Source: Peronospora farinosa
Taxonomy: Eukaryota; Oomycota; Peronosporomycetes; Peronosporales; Peronosporaceae
DNA length: 64,000 nucleotides
Assembly (NCBI GenBank): GCA_947646735.1
Contig: CANTFK010000285.1
Coordinates: 1-64,000 of the forward strand
Direction of reading: 5' to 3'
Shown here: positions 20,430-29,394 of the stretch, piece after piece
Numbering within the stretch: position 1 is the first letter of the stretch
Layout: the number at the start of each line of letters is the position of its first letter
Made by a program: the position numbers and the translations under genes
Notes under the pieces: model-generated
What the model was told of the DNA's origin: nothing
The model's database searches: none
Seen by the model: only the letters and a program-made list of their open reading frames with translations

Positions 20430-23400
20430 ATGATTTATCCCAAAACTTTTCGGAGCATCATTGCGCTTTCAACTGTAGCTGTAGCCGCCCAAGCTAATGA
20501 AGTGAGCCAGCATGAATCAATTAATGGAGCCAAGCGCGACAAGGCTGGACGATACATTGATACAACGGACGTGTACGGAACTACCTCTACGAGTATGTCA
20601 GCCCCGTCTGCATACGTTCCTGCTGCTACCGCGAAAACCCAGACGGGTGCAAAGCTTCGTAAGGTTACATCTCCGGATAGCGCAGGCGGTAAGTTTTCTT
20701 ACGCTAGCCCGACCAACGCTGTGTCAGCGGGGAATTCTAGATACGTCACCGTCGTCGGCCATTCTTCGTCGCCAAAAACTATAAACGTCAAGGATGACAA
20801 GAAAAACAAGAAGAGTGCCAAGACCAATGCAGATTTGGCACATCTTGTCCACAAGAACAACGACAAGAAGAGCAACGATAATATTGTGCGTACTGACAGA
20901 GACCACAGCATGAATCCGTCTCGTAGCGCTTATATTGCGCCGATTACTAAAGCCCTGAAGACACCCGCGCCGTATGCTCCAGCTTTGAAGACACTTGCAT
21001 TAATTACTAAGACCTTAAAAGCACCTGCACTGATTAGTTCGGGTCCGACTGCAGGTGAGCCCGTCACTCCGGCCCCAACAGTAGTTGGCTCAGCCACTTC
21101 AACTCCGACGACAGGTGAGTCAGTCACTCCAGCTTTGGTGACGGAAGAGTCAGGAACACCAGATCCGGCAATGGAGGAGCCGGAAACGCAATTCTCGGAC
21201 TATGTTGATGCATACGCTCCATTCCCGTCGACAGATGAGTCAGCCACACCAGCCCCGACAACAGATGACTCAGTCACCCCAGCGTCAACTGCAGGCGAGT
21301 CAGTCACCACAGCCTCAATTACAGGCGAGCCAGTCACTCCGGCTCCAATTGCAAGCGAGTCAGACATTCCAGCCCCATCAGTAGTCGGTTCAGTCGCTTC
21401 GAATCCGGCTGCAGTCGAGTCAGTCACCCCGGCCTCAATTGCAGGCAAGCCAGTCACTCCGGCCTCGGTAGAAAGTGAGCCAGTCACTGCGGCTCCCACT
21501 GCAGGTGAGCCAGTCACTCCAACCTCGTTGACGGACGAGCCTGTCACTCCGGCCCCGACGGCAAGTGAGCCCGTCACTCCGGCCCCAACAGTTGTTGGCT
21601 CAGCCACTTCAACTCCGACGACAGGTGAGTCAGTCACTCCAGCTTTGGTGACGGAAGAGTCGGGAACACCAGATCCGGCAATGGAGGAGCCGGAAACGCA
21701 ATTCTCGGACTATGTTGATGCATACGCTCCATTCCCGTCGACAGATGAGTCAGCCACACCAGCCCCGACAACAGATGACTCAGTCATCCCAGCGTCAACT
21801 GCAGGCGAGTCAGTCACCACAGCCTCAATTACAGGCGAGCCAGTCACTCAGGCTCCAATTGCAGGCGAGTCAGACATTCCAGCCCCATCAGTAGTCGGTT
21901 CAGTCGCTTCGAATCCGGCTGCAGTCGAGTCAGTCACCCCGGCCTCAATTGCAGGCAAGCCAGTCACTCCGGCCTCGGCAGAAAGTGAGCCAGTCACTGC
22001 GGCTCCGACTGCAGGTGAGCCAGTCACTCCAACCTCGTTGACGGACGAGCCTGTCACTCCGGCCCCGACGGCAAGTGAGCCCGTCACTCCGGCCCCAACA
22101 GTTGTTGGCTCAGCCACTTCAACTCCGACGACAGGTGAGTCAGTCACTCCAGCTTTGGTGACGGAAGAGTCGGGAACACCAGATCCGGCAATGGAGGAGC
22201 CGGAAACGCAATTCTCGGACTATGTTGATGCATACGCTCCATTCCCGTCGACAGATGAGTCAGCCACACCAGCCCCGACAACAGATGACTCAGTCACCCC
22301 AGCGTCAACTGCAGGCGAGTCAGTCACCACAGCCTCAATTACAGGCGAGCCAGTCACTCCGGCTCCAATTGCAGGCGAGTCAGACATTCCAGCCCCATCA
22401 GTAGTCGGTTCAGTCGCTTCGAATCCGGCTGCAGTTGAGTCAGTCACCCCGGCCTCAATTGCAGGCAAGCCAGTCACTCCGGCCTCGGCAGAAAGTGAGC
22501 CAGTCACTGCGGCTCCCACTGCAGGTGAGCCAGTCACTCCAACCTCGTTGACGGACGAGCCAGTCACTCCGGCCCCGACGGCAAGTGAGCCCGTCACTCC
22601 GGCCCCAACAGTTGTTGGCTCAGCCACTTCAACTCCGACGACAGGTGAGTCAGTCACTCCAGCTTTGGTGACGGAAGAGTCGGGAACACCAGATCTGGCA
22701 ATGGAGGAGCCGGAAACGCAATTCTCGGACTATGTTGATGCATACGCTCCATTCCCGTCGACAGATGAGTCAGCCACACCAGCCCCGACAACAGATGACT
22801 CAGTCACCCCAGCGTCAACTGCAGGCGAGTCAGTCACCACAGCCTCAATTACAGGCGAGCCAGTCACTCCGGCTCCAATTGCAGGCGAGTCAGACATTCC
22901 AGCTCCATCAGTAGTCGGTTCAGTCGCTTCGAATCCGGCTGCAGTCGAGTCAGTCACCCCGGCCTCAATTGCAGGCAAGCCAGTCACTCCGGCCTCGGCA
23001 GAAAGTGAGCCAGTCACTGCGGCTCCCACTGCAGGTGAGCCAGTCACTCCAACCTCGTTGACGGACGAGCCTGTCACTCCGGCCCCGACGGCAAGTGAGC
23101 CCGTCACTCCGGCCCCAACAGTTGTTGGCTCAGCCACTTCAACTCCGACGACAGGTGAGTCAGTCACTCCAGCTTTGGTGACGGAAGAGTCGGGAACACC
23201 AGATCCGGCAATGGAGGAGCCGGAAACGCAATTCTCGGACTATGTTGATGCATACGCTCCATTCCCGTCGACAGATGAGTCAGCCACACCAGCCCCGACA
23301 ACAGATGACTCAGTCACCCCAGCGTCAACTGCAGGCGAGTCAGTCACCACAGCCTCAATTACAGGCGAGCCAGTCACTCCGGCTCCAATTGCAGGCGAGT

Positions 23401-26400
23401 CAGACATTCCAGCCCCATCAGTAGTCGGTTCAGTCGCTTCGAATCCGGCTGCAGTCGAGTCAGTCACCCCGGCCTCAATTGCAGGCAAGCCAGTCACTCC
23501 GGCCTCGGTAGAAAGTGAGCCAGTCACTGCGGCTCCCACTGCAGGTGAGCCAGTCACTCCAACCTCGTTGACGGACGAGCCTGTCACTCCGGCCCCGACG
23601 GCAAGTGAGCCCGTCACTCCGGCCCCAACAGTTGTTGGCTCAGCCACTTCAACTCCGACGACAGGTGAGTCAGTCACTCCAGCTTTGGTGACGGAAGAGT
23701 CGGGAACACCAGATCCGGCAATGGAGGAGCCGGAAACGCAATTCTCGGACTATGTTGATGCATACGCTCCATTCCCGTCGACAGATGAGTCAGCCACACC
23801 AGCCCCGACAACAGATGACTCAGTCACCCCAGCGTCAACTGCAGGCGAGTCAGTCACCACAGCCTCAATTACAGGCGAGCCAGTCACTCCGGCTCCAATT
23901 GCAGGCGAGTCAGACATTCCAGCCCCATCAGTAGTCGGTTCAGTCGCTTCGAATCCGGCTGCAGTCGAGTCAGTCACCCCGGCCTCAATTGCAGGCAAGC
24001 CAGTCACTCCGGCCTCGGTAGAAAGTGAGCCAGTCACTGCGGCTCCCACTGCAGGTGAGCCAGTCACTCCAACCTCGTTGACGGACGAGCCTGTCACTCC
24101 GGCCCCGACGGCAAGTGAGCCCGTCACTCCGGCCCCAACAGTTGTTGGCTCAGCCACTTCAACTCCGACGACAGGTGAGTCAGTCACTCCAGCTTTGGTG
24201 ACGGAAGAGTCGGGAACACCAGATCTGGCAATGGAGGAGCCGGAAACGCAATTCTCGGACTATGTTGATGCATACGCTCCATTCCCGTCGACAGATGAGT
24301 CAGCCACACCAGCCCCGACAACAGATGACTCAGTCACCCCAGCGTCAACTGCAGGCGAGTCAGTCACCACAGCCTCAATTACAGGCGAGCCAGTCACTCC
24401 GGCTCCAATTGCAGGCGAGTCAGACATTCCAGCCCCATCAGTAGTCGGTTCAGTCGCTTCGAATCCGGCTGCAGTCGAGTCAGTCACCCCGGCCTCAATT
24501 GCAGGCAAGCCAGTCACTCCGGCCTCGGTAGAAAGTGAGCCAGTCACTGCGGCTCCCACTGCAGGTGAGCCAGTCACTCCAACCTCGTTGACGGACGAGC
24601 CTGTCACTCCGGCCCCGACGGCAAGTGAGCCCGTCACTCCGGCCCCAACAGTTGTTGGCTCAGCCACTTCAACTCCGACGACAGGTGAGTCAGTCACTCC
24701 AGCTTTGGTGACGGAAGAGTCGGGAACACCAGATCTGGCAATGGAGGAGCCGGAAACGCAATTCTCGGACTATGTTGATGCATACGCTCCATTCCCGTCG
24801 ACAGATGAGTCAGCCACACCAGCCCCGACAACAGATGACTCAGTCACCCCAGCGTCAACTGCAGGCGAGTCAGTCACCACAGCCTCAATTACAGGCGAGC
24901 CAGTCACTCCGGCTCCAATTGCAGGCGAGTCAGACATTCCAGCCCCATCAGTAGTCGGTTCAGTCGCTTCGAATCCGGCTGCAGTCGAGTCAGTCACCCC
25001 GGCCTCAATTGCAGGCAAGCCAGTCACTCCGGCCTCGGTAGAAAGTGAGCCAGTCACTGCGGCTCCCACTGCAGGTGAGCCAGTCACTCCAACCTCGTTG
25101 ACGGACGAGCCTGTCACTCCGGCCCCGACGGCAAGTGAGCCCGTCACTCCGGCCCCAACAGTTGTTGGCTCAGCCACTTCAACTCCGACGACAGGTGAGT
25201 CAGTCACTCCAGCTTTGGTGACGGAAGAGTCGGGAACACCAGATCTGGCAATGGAGGAGCCGGAAACGCAATTCTCGGACTATGTTGATGCATACGCTCC
25301 ATTCCCGTCGACAGATGAGTCAGCCACACCAGCCCCGACAACAGATGACTCAGTCATCCCAGCGTCAACTGCAGGCGAGTCAGTCACCACAGCCTCAATT
25401 ACAGGCGAGCCAGTCACTCCGGCTCCAATTGCAGGCGAGTCAGACATTCCAGCCCCATCAGTAGTCGGTTCAGTCGCTTCGAATCCGGCTGCAGTCGAGT
25501 CAGTCACCCCGGCCTCAATTGCAGGCAAGCCAGTCACTCCGGCCTCGGTAGAAAGTGAGCCAGTCACTGCGGCTCCCACTGCAGGTGAGCCAGTCACTCC
25601 AACCTCGTTGACGGACGAGCCTGTCACTCCGGCCCCGACGGCAAGTGAGCCCGTCACTCCGGCCCCGACGGCAAGTGAGCCCGTCACTCCGGCCCCAACA
25701 GTTGTTGGCTCAGCCACTTCAACTCCGACGACAGGTGAGTCAGTCACTCCAGCTTTGGTGACGGAAGAGTCGGGAACACCAGATCCGGCAATGGAGGAGC
25801 CGGAAACGCAATTCTCGGACTATGTTGATGCATACGCTCCATTCCCGTCGACAGATGACTCAGCCACACCAGCCCCGACAACAGATGACTCAGTCACCCC
25901 AGCGTCAACTGCAGGCGAGTCAGTCACCACAGCCTCAATTACAGGCGAGCCAGTCACTCCGGCTCCAATTGCAGGCGAGTCAGACATTTCAGCCCCATCA
26001 GTAGTCGGTTCAGTCGCTTCGAATCCGGCTGCAGTCGAGTCAGTCACCCCGGCCTCAATTGCAGGCAAGCCAGTCACTCCGGCCTCGGTAGAAAGTGAGC
26101 CAGTCACTGCGGCTCCCACTGCAGGTGAGCCAGTCACTCCAACCTCGTTGACGGACGAGCCTGTCACTCCGGCCCCGACGGCAAGTGAGCCCGTCACTCC
26201 GGCCCCAACAGTAGTTGGCTCAGCCACTTCAACTCCGACGACAGGTGAGTCAGTCACTCCAGCCTTTGAAGGCAAGCCAGACACCCCGGTACTATCGATA
26301 TTAAAACCACCCACGCCAGCCCCGACATCAGTCGCGCCAAGCCTTCCGGTCTCGACGAAGAATGTGCCCACTACTAGAATTCCAACAACTACTGCACCGT

Positions 26401-26483
26401 GCCCTCCAGCCTCGAAAAAAGGCAGCCAGACGCCTACAGTGAAACCCGTTGTTAAACCAAGCATCAAACCGTACTCGGAGTAA
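20430..26483 (+). CDS. Secreted Thr/Pro/Ser-rich tandem-repeat protein (Car/mucin-like)
   Basis: 2017 residues, no introns. It opens with a signal peptide (MIYPKTFRSIIALSTVAVAAQA, likely cleaved after QA near residue 22). A basic region with KKNKKSAK follows, then from about residue 210 come ten repeats of 170 residues built from smaller units of roughly 10 residues such as EPVTPAPTAS, and a Lys/Pro-rich tail ending VKPSIKPYSE. There is no RxLR or LxLFLAK motif and no transmembrane anchor. Thr/Ser/Pro density predicts heavy O-glycosylation. The closest family I know is the oomycete Car (cyst-germination acidic repeat) mucin-like proteins, thought to coat or stick germinating cysts; relation is by composition and layout, not by shared repeat sequence. 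It could equally be a cell-wall adhesin. Confidence 0.8.
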   Translation: MIYPKTFRSIIALSTVAVAAQANEVSQHESINGAKRDKAGRYIDTTDVYGTTSTSMSAPSAYVPAATAKTQTGAKLRKVTSPDSAGGKFSYASPTNAVSAGNSRYVTVVGHSSSPKTINVKDDKKNKKSAKTNADLAHLVHKNNDKKSNDNIVRTDRDHSMNPSRSAYIAPITKALKTPAPYAPALKTLALITKTLKAPALISSGPTAGEPVTPAPTVVGSATSTPTTGESVTPALVTEESGTPDPAMEEPETQFSDYVDAYAPFPSTDESATPAPTTDDSVTPASTAGESVTTASITGEPVTPAPIASESDIPAPSVVGSVASNPAAVESVTPASIAGKPVTPASVESEPVTAAPTAGEPVTPTSLTDEPVTPAPTASEPVTPAPTVVGSATSTPTTGESVTPALVTEESGTPDPAMEEPETQFSDYVDAYAPFPSTDESATPAPTTDDSVIPASTAGESVTTASITGEPVTQAPIAGESDIPAPSVVGSVASNPAAVESVTPASIAGKPVTPASAESEPVTAAPTAGEPVTPTSLTDEPVTPAPTASEPVTPAPTVVGSATSTPTTGESVTPALVTEESGTPDPAMEEPETQFSDYVDAYAPFPSTDESATPAPTTDDSVTPASTAGESVTTASITGEPVTPAPIAGESDIPAPSVVGSVASNPAAVESVTPASIAGKPVTPASAESEPVTAAPTAGEPVTPTSLTDEPVTPAPTASEPVTPAPTVVGSATSTPTTGESVTPALVTEESGTPDLAMEEPETQFSDYVDAYAPFPSTDESATPAPTTDDSVTPASTAGESVTTASITGEPVTPAPIAGESDIPAPSVVGSVASNPAAVESVTPASIAGKPVTPASAESEPVTAAPTAGEPVTPTSLTDEPVTPAPTASEPVTPAPTVVGSATSTPTTGESVTPALVTEESGTPDPAMEEPETQFSDYVDAYAPFPSTDESATPAPTTDDSVTPASTAGESVTTASITGEPVTPAPIAGESDIPAPSVVGSVASNPAAVESVTPASIAGKPVTPASVESEPVTAAPTAGEPVTPTSLTDEPVTPAPTASEPVTPAPTVVGSATSTPTTGESVTPALVTEESGTPDPAMEEPETQFSDYVDAYAPFPSTDESATPAPTTDDSVTPASTAGESVTTASITGEPVTPAPIAGESDIPAPSVVGSVASNPAAVESVTPASIAGKPVTPASVESEPVTAAPTAGEPVTPTSLTDEPVTPAPTASEPVTPAPTVVGSATSTPTTGESVTPALVTEESGTPDLAMEEPETQFSDYVDAYAPFPSTDESATPAPTTDDSVTPASTAGESVTTASITGEPVTPAPIAGESDIPAPSVVGSVASNPAAVESVTPASIAGKPVTPASVESEPVTAAPTAGEPVTPTSLTDEPVTPAPTASEPVTPAPTVVGSATSTPTTGESVTPALVTEESGTPDLAMEEPETQFSDYVDAYAPFPSTDESATPAPTTDDSVTPASTAGESVTTASITGEPVTPAPIAGESDIPAPSVVGSVASNPAAVESVTPASIAGKPVTPASVESEPVTAAPTAGEPVTPTSLTDEPVTPAPTASEPVTPAPTVVGSATSTPTTGESVTPALVTEESGTPDLAMEEPETQFSDYVDAYAPFPSTDESATPAPTTDDSVIPASTAGESVTTASITGEPVTPAPIAGESDIPAPSVVGSVASNPAAVESVTPASIAGKPVTPASVESEPVTAAPTAGEPVTPTSLTDEPVTPAPTASEPVTPAPTASEPVTPAPTVVGSATSTPTTGESVTPALVTEESGTPDPAMEEPETQFSDYVDAYAPFPSTDDSATPAPTTDDSVTPASTAGESVTTASITGEPVTPAPIAGESDISAPSVVGSVASNPAAVESVTPASIAGKPVTPASVESEPVTAAPTAGEPVTPTSLTDEPVTPAPTASEPVTPAPTVVGSATSTPTTGESVTPAFEGKPDTPVLSILKPPTPAPTSVAPSLPVSTKNVPTTRIPTTTAPCPPASKKGSQTPTVKPVVKPSIKPYSE
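21057..26265 (+). repeat. Ten 510-bp tandem coding repeats
   Basis: The unit including the VDAYAPFPSTD segment recurs with starts at 21,202 and then every 510 bp to 25,282. The last interval is 540 bp because one unit (25,621-25,680) has an extra 30-bp block. Copies differ by only a few single bases, at silent sites as well, which points to recent amplification or gene conversion. Each unit contains nested sub-repeats of about 30 bp. Confidence 0.95.
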
Positions 26484-26731
26484 AGTGGAACATATAGGAG
26501 CTACAGGTGATAGAAAAATGATCACCACCACAGCATGAATCGATCATGAGTTTTTCAATCAATCTCATTACATGACATTTCTATATAAAGAGCTTTATCA
26601 CAGACAATTTTTATGAAATAGCATGACGAGACCCGATCCACTAGAGATTCTAGGTAATAATCCGACAAAATAATTATTGCAAACCCTATTGCAATAACAT
26701 ACCTTTTATTAAGCACCAAGAATATTTGACC

Positions 26732-27735
26732 ATGACGGTTTATTTGCCAAAGACCAACACCACATACAAGGAGAAGAAATACTGGGACTCGCGTTTTGAA
26801 AGGTGCTTGGTCAGTCTGATAATGTTCTAGAATTTGCAAAAGCTGACCACTGCAAGTGTCACGCAATTAATGCCATCAATTCTGTGGTAGCGAGGAGTTA
26901 TACGACTGGCTAGCTCGTTTCGAGAACGTAGCAGAGCTGCTGAGTAAATATGTACGACCGTCGGACCGCATCTTGATGGTACGTGACCTGGCAATCGCTT
27001 GCCGGATAAACAAATAAAACTGACGAGGCAGTGAGTTTGTTGCGGTCTACAGGTTGGCTGCGGTAACTCGACGTTTAGCATGGACATGGTAAGAGCCACT
27101 CTTCTCTAAAAACGATTAAACGATCAAATCTCACCATTTCGCCCTCGTCGTGACAGTATAATGCAGGCTTTCATCACATAACTAATATTGACTTCTCCAA
27201 AGTCGTCATCGAGCGCATGAGCGCTAAATACAGCGTGAGTTGATTGCCTCTCTGTAATTAATAAGCACCAAATAAACTTGTCGGTGACTGCAGGATGAGA
27301 TGCCCCGGATGAAGTGGCTCGAGGCGGATATGACCAAGTTGTGCGACGTCTTCGCGCCCGAGACCTTCGACGTGGTCATTGACAAGGCTGCCATGGACGC
27401 ACTCATGTGCGACGAAGGCGACGTCTGGTCGCCATCGGAAACGGTGATCGAGCAGGCTGCTGCCATGTGCAGTGGCATCACGTCTGTGCTGGTCCCACGA
27501 GGAACGTTCCTGCAGATCTCATTCGCGCAACCGCACTTCCGCAAGCGCTTTCTGCTGGGCGAGGGCGAGCAGGCGGCTTCCAGCGCAGTCTATGGCTGGG
27601 ATTACTCTTACCACAATATCGGTATGCTTATTGTTGTTTCATCTCCACTAATGGCAGCCGAGTATTAACTGCAGTTTTTTGTTGGCAGATATCGGTCTTG
27701 GGTACTTCTTTTATAAGCTGGTAAAGAGCAGCTAA
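26732..27735 (+). CDS. METTL13/EEF1AKMT-type small methyltransferase (six exons)
   Basis: Exons 26732-26802, 26891-26978, 27053-27088, 27157-27234, 27294-27621 and 27689-27735 join in frame to 215 residues. All five introns are 59-88 bp, GT-AG. Exon 1 reads ...YKEKKYWDSRFE, exon 2 EELYDWLARFENVAELL, and exons 2-3 create the SAM-binding loop ILMVGCGNSTFS. Exon 4 gives HHITNIDFSKVVIERM, exon 5 MKWLEADMTKL and FDVVIDKAAMDALMCD. This order is that of the class I methyltransferases METTL13 (N-terminal half) and EEF1AKMT4, which methylate lysines of elongation factor 1A. The substrate here is inference. The last exon (...LGYFFYKLVKSS) is the least certain. Confidence 0.82.
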
Positions 27736-28000
27736 TAATTTCTTGCTTGGTGATACCAGCCAGGTGTGCTGAAACACAATAGAACTGCATTTGATCTTTT
27801 CATCAACGCATGTGATGATAGGTTTTACTTGAGACAGTATTCATTATGACTCAGTTGAAGCGACCATGCATTCCTATTGGCTTGCAGGATCAATGGCGGA
27901 TTACACGATGCGAATCATCGCAGTCTCCCAATCTGCTTGCTCATTGTGTAATCTACCATCGATCCTGCAAGTCTTTAAGTGGTACGACGACGCAAACACA
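27736..28000. promoter_or_regulatory. Intergenic with possible oomycete initiator before ureG
   Basis: GCTCATTGTGTAATC at 27,939 matches the GCTCATT core of the oomycete initiator 62 bp before the chosen ureG start. This supports starting at 28,001 rather than at an in-frame upstream codon (27,866), which would place the initiator inside the coding region. Confidence 0.4.
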
Positions 28001-28996
28001 ATGGAGTATTCACACGATTACGACCACAGCTACAGCCATGAACCCGGTCACAGCCATGAACCCGGTCACAGCCATGAACATGGTCACAGCCACAGCCATG
28101 AACATGGTCACAGCCACAGCCACAACCACGAGGACGCCATTGACGGGGACGAGTTAGTGCACCAGTTCACGCAGAGACGCGGCCGCGTGCCGACTCCTGA
28201 CGAGGAGCAACAGTTGCGCGTGCATGGTCACACGCACGAGCACATGGAGCACGCTGGCGTGTTTGACAAGCGCGACGCATCCAAGTCCGAACGGGACTGG
28301 AAACAGCGAGCTTTTACTATAGGTATCGGTGGCCCTGTGGGCAGTGGCAAGACGGCACTCATGCTGGCGCTATGTCGCGCACTCAAGGACAAGTTCAGTC
28401 TAGCCGCCGTGACCAATGACATTTTCACGCGTGAGGACGGCGAGTTCCTCGTCCGTCACGACGCTCTGCCAAAAGAACGCATCCGGGCCATTGAGACGGG
28501 CGGCTGTCCCCACGCGGCTATCCGCGAGGACATTTCGGCCAATCTGCAGGCCTGCGAGGATCTGACCGACGAGTTCGGCGCGCAGCTGCTGCTGGTGGAG
28601 TCAGGAGGAGGTGCGTGATCTACAAGAGAATGGCCATCGTTGAGCTGCAGACGTAAGTTTTAACTGTCAATATGTACTTGTGTTACAATGCTGTCCATAG
28701 ACAATCTCGCCGCCAACTTTAGCCGCGAGCTGGCTGACTACATCATCTACGTCATCGACGTAGCTGGAGGTGACAAAGTACCTCGCAAGGGCGGCCCGGG
28801 CATCACGCAGGCAGATTTGCTGATTATTAATAAGATCGACTTGGCCCCGCACGTGGACGCGGATCTGGACGTTATGGACCGTGACGCTAAGATCATGCGT
28901 GGCAAGGGGCCGACGGTCTTTTCGCAGGTCAATCAGGGCAAGGGCGTAGAGGACGTTATTGGCCATATATTTGAGGCCTGCAAAACTGCCATGTAG
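28001..28996 (+). CDS. ureG: Urease accessory GTPase UreG with His-rich N-terminus (two exons)
   Basis: Exons 28001-28610 and 28701-28996 join across a 90-bp intron to 301 residues. The junction restores the family signature [18 protein letters not shown]. Residues about 3-45 are a His-rich metal-binding tail with [10 protein letters not shown] repeats. Then come [11 protein letters not shown] (P-loop), [26 protein letters not shown] (CPH metal site), [18 protein letters not shown] and INKIDLAP (G4). UreG uses GTP hydrolysis to load nickel into urease with UreD/UreF/UreH partners. None of these, nor urease itself, is in the window. Plant UreG proteins also have His-rich tails. Confidence 0.95.
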
Positions 28997-29394
28997 GAGT
29001 TGAACGATTTAATTAACGAGGCGTAGTCAACGTTTGACGATTTTCGATATGACAATCGGCTAATGTGTTGAGATGGTGGTTGCATTGCAGCAGTTTATAT
29101 TGGCTAAGGACAAGGGTTCAACCGATATGAGAGCTTGACGTGTCACAGGATCTTTGTCCAAAACACATTTACGCCACGACGACATAAGTTGCAATTGACT
29201 CTCATCCTGCACTCGCTCGCAGCCGAATTTTCCTTACTGTTTTCGAAAACATTCTGGACGCCAGGTCGCATACCCAGCTGTTCATTGTAAACAAAATTAA
29301 AGTGGACGAGAATGTTATAGCACGAAGTCTCATATGTTGAAGATGCTGCAATGTAGCCATATTAAAGCTATCCAAACCATTATTGAATTTGCTT
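28997..29394. other. Intergenic, no gene seen
   Basis: About 400 bp between ureG and the carnitine acyltransferase gene. No clear initiator, repeat or RNA gene. Confidence 0.5.

Noticed and set aside
20430..20620. RxLR-type effector motif in the secreted repeat protein
   Set aside because: Checked residues 25-70 after the signal peptide: no RxLR-EER or LFLAK-like string.
21200..26467. Nine or ten repeated minus-strand frames of 145-215 residues in the repeat gene
   Set aside because: They mirror the 510-bp units; composition keeps the reverse frame open. No independent start, signal or conservation.
27866..28000. Longer UreG N-terminus starting at 27,866
   Set aside because: A candidate initiator at 27,939 lies inside it and the extension has no UreG similarity.
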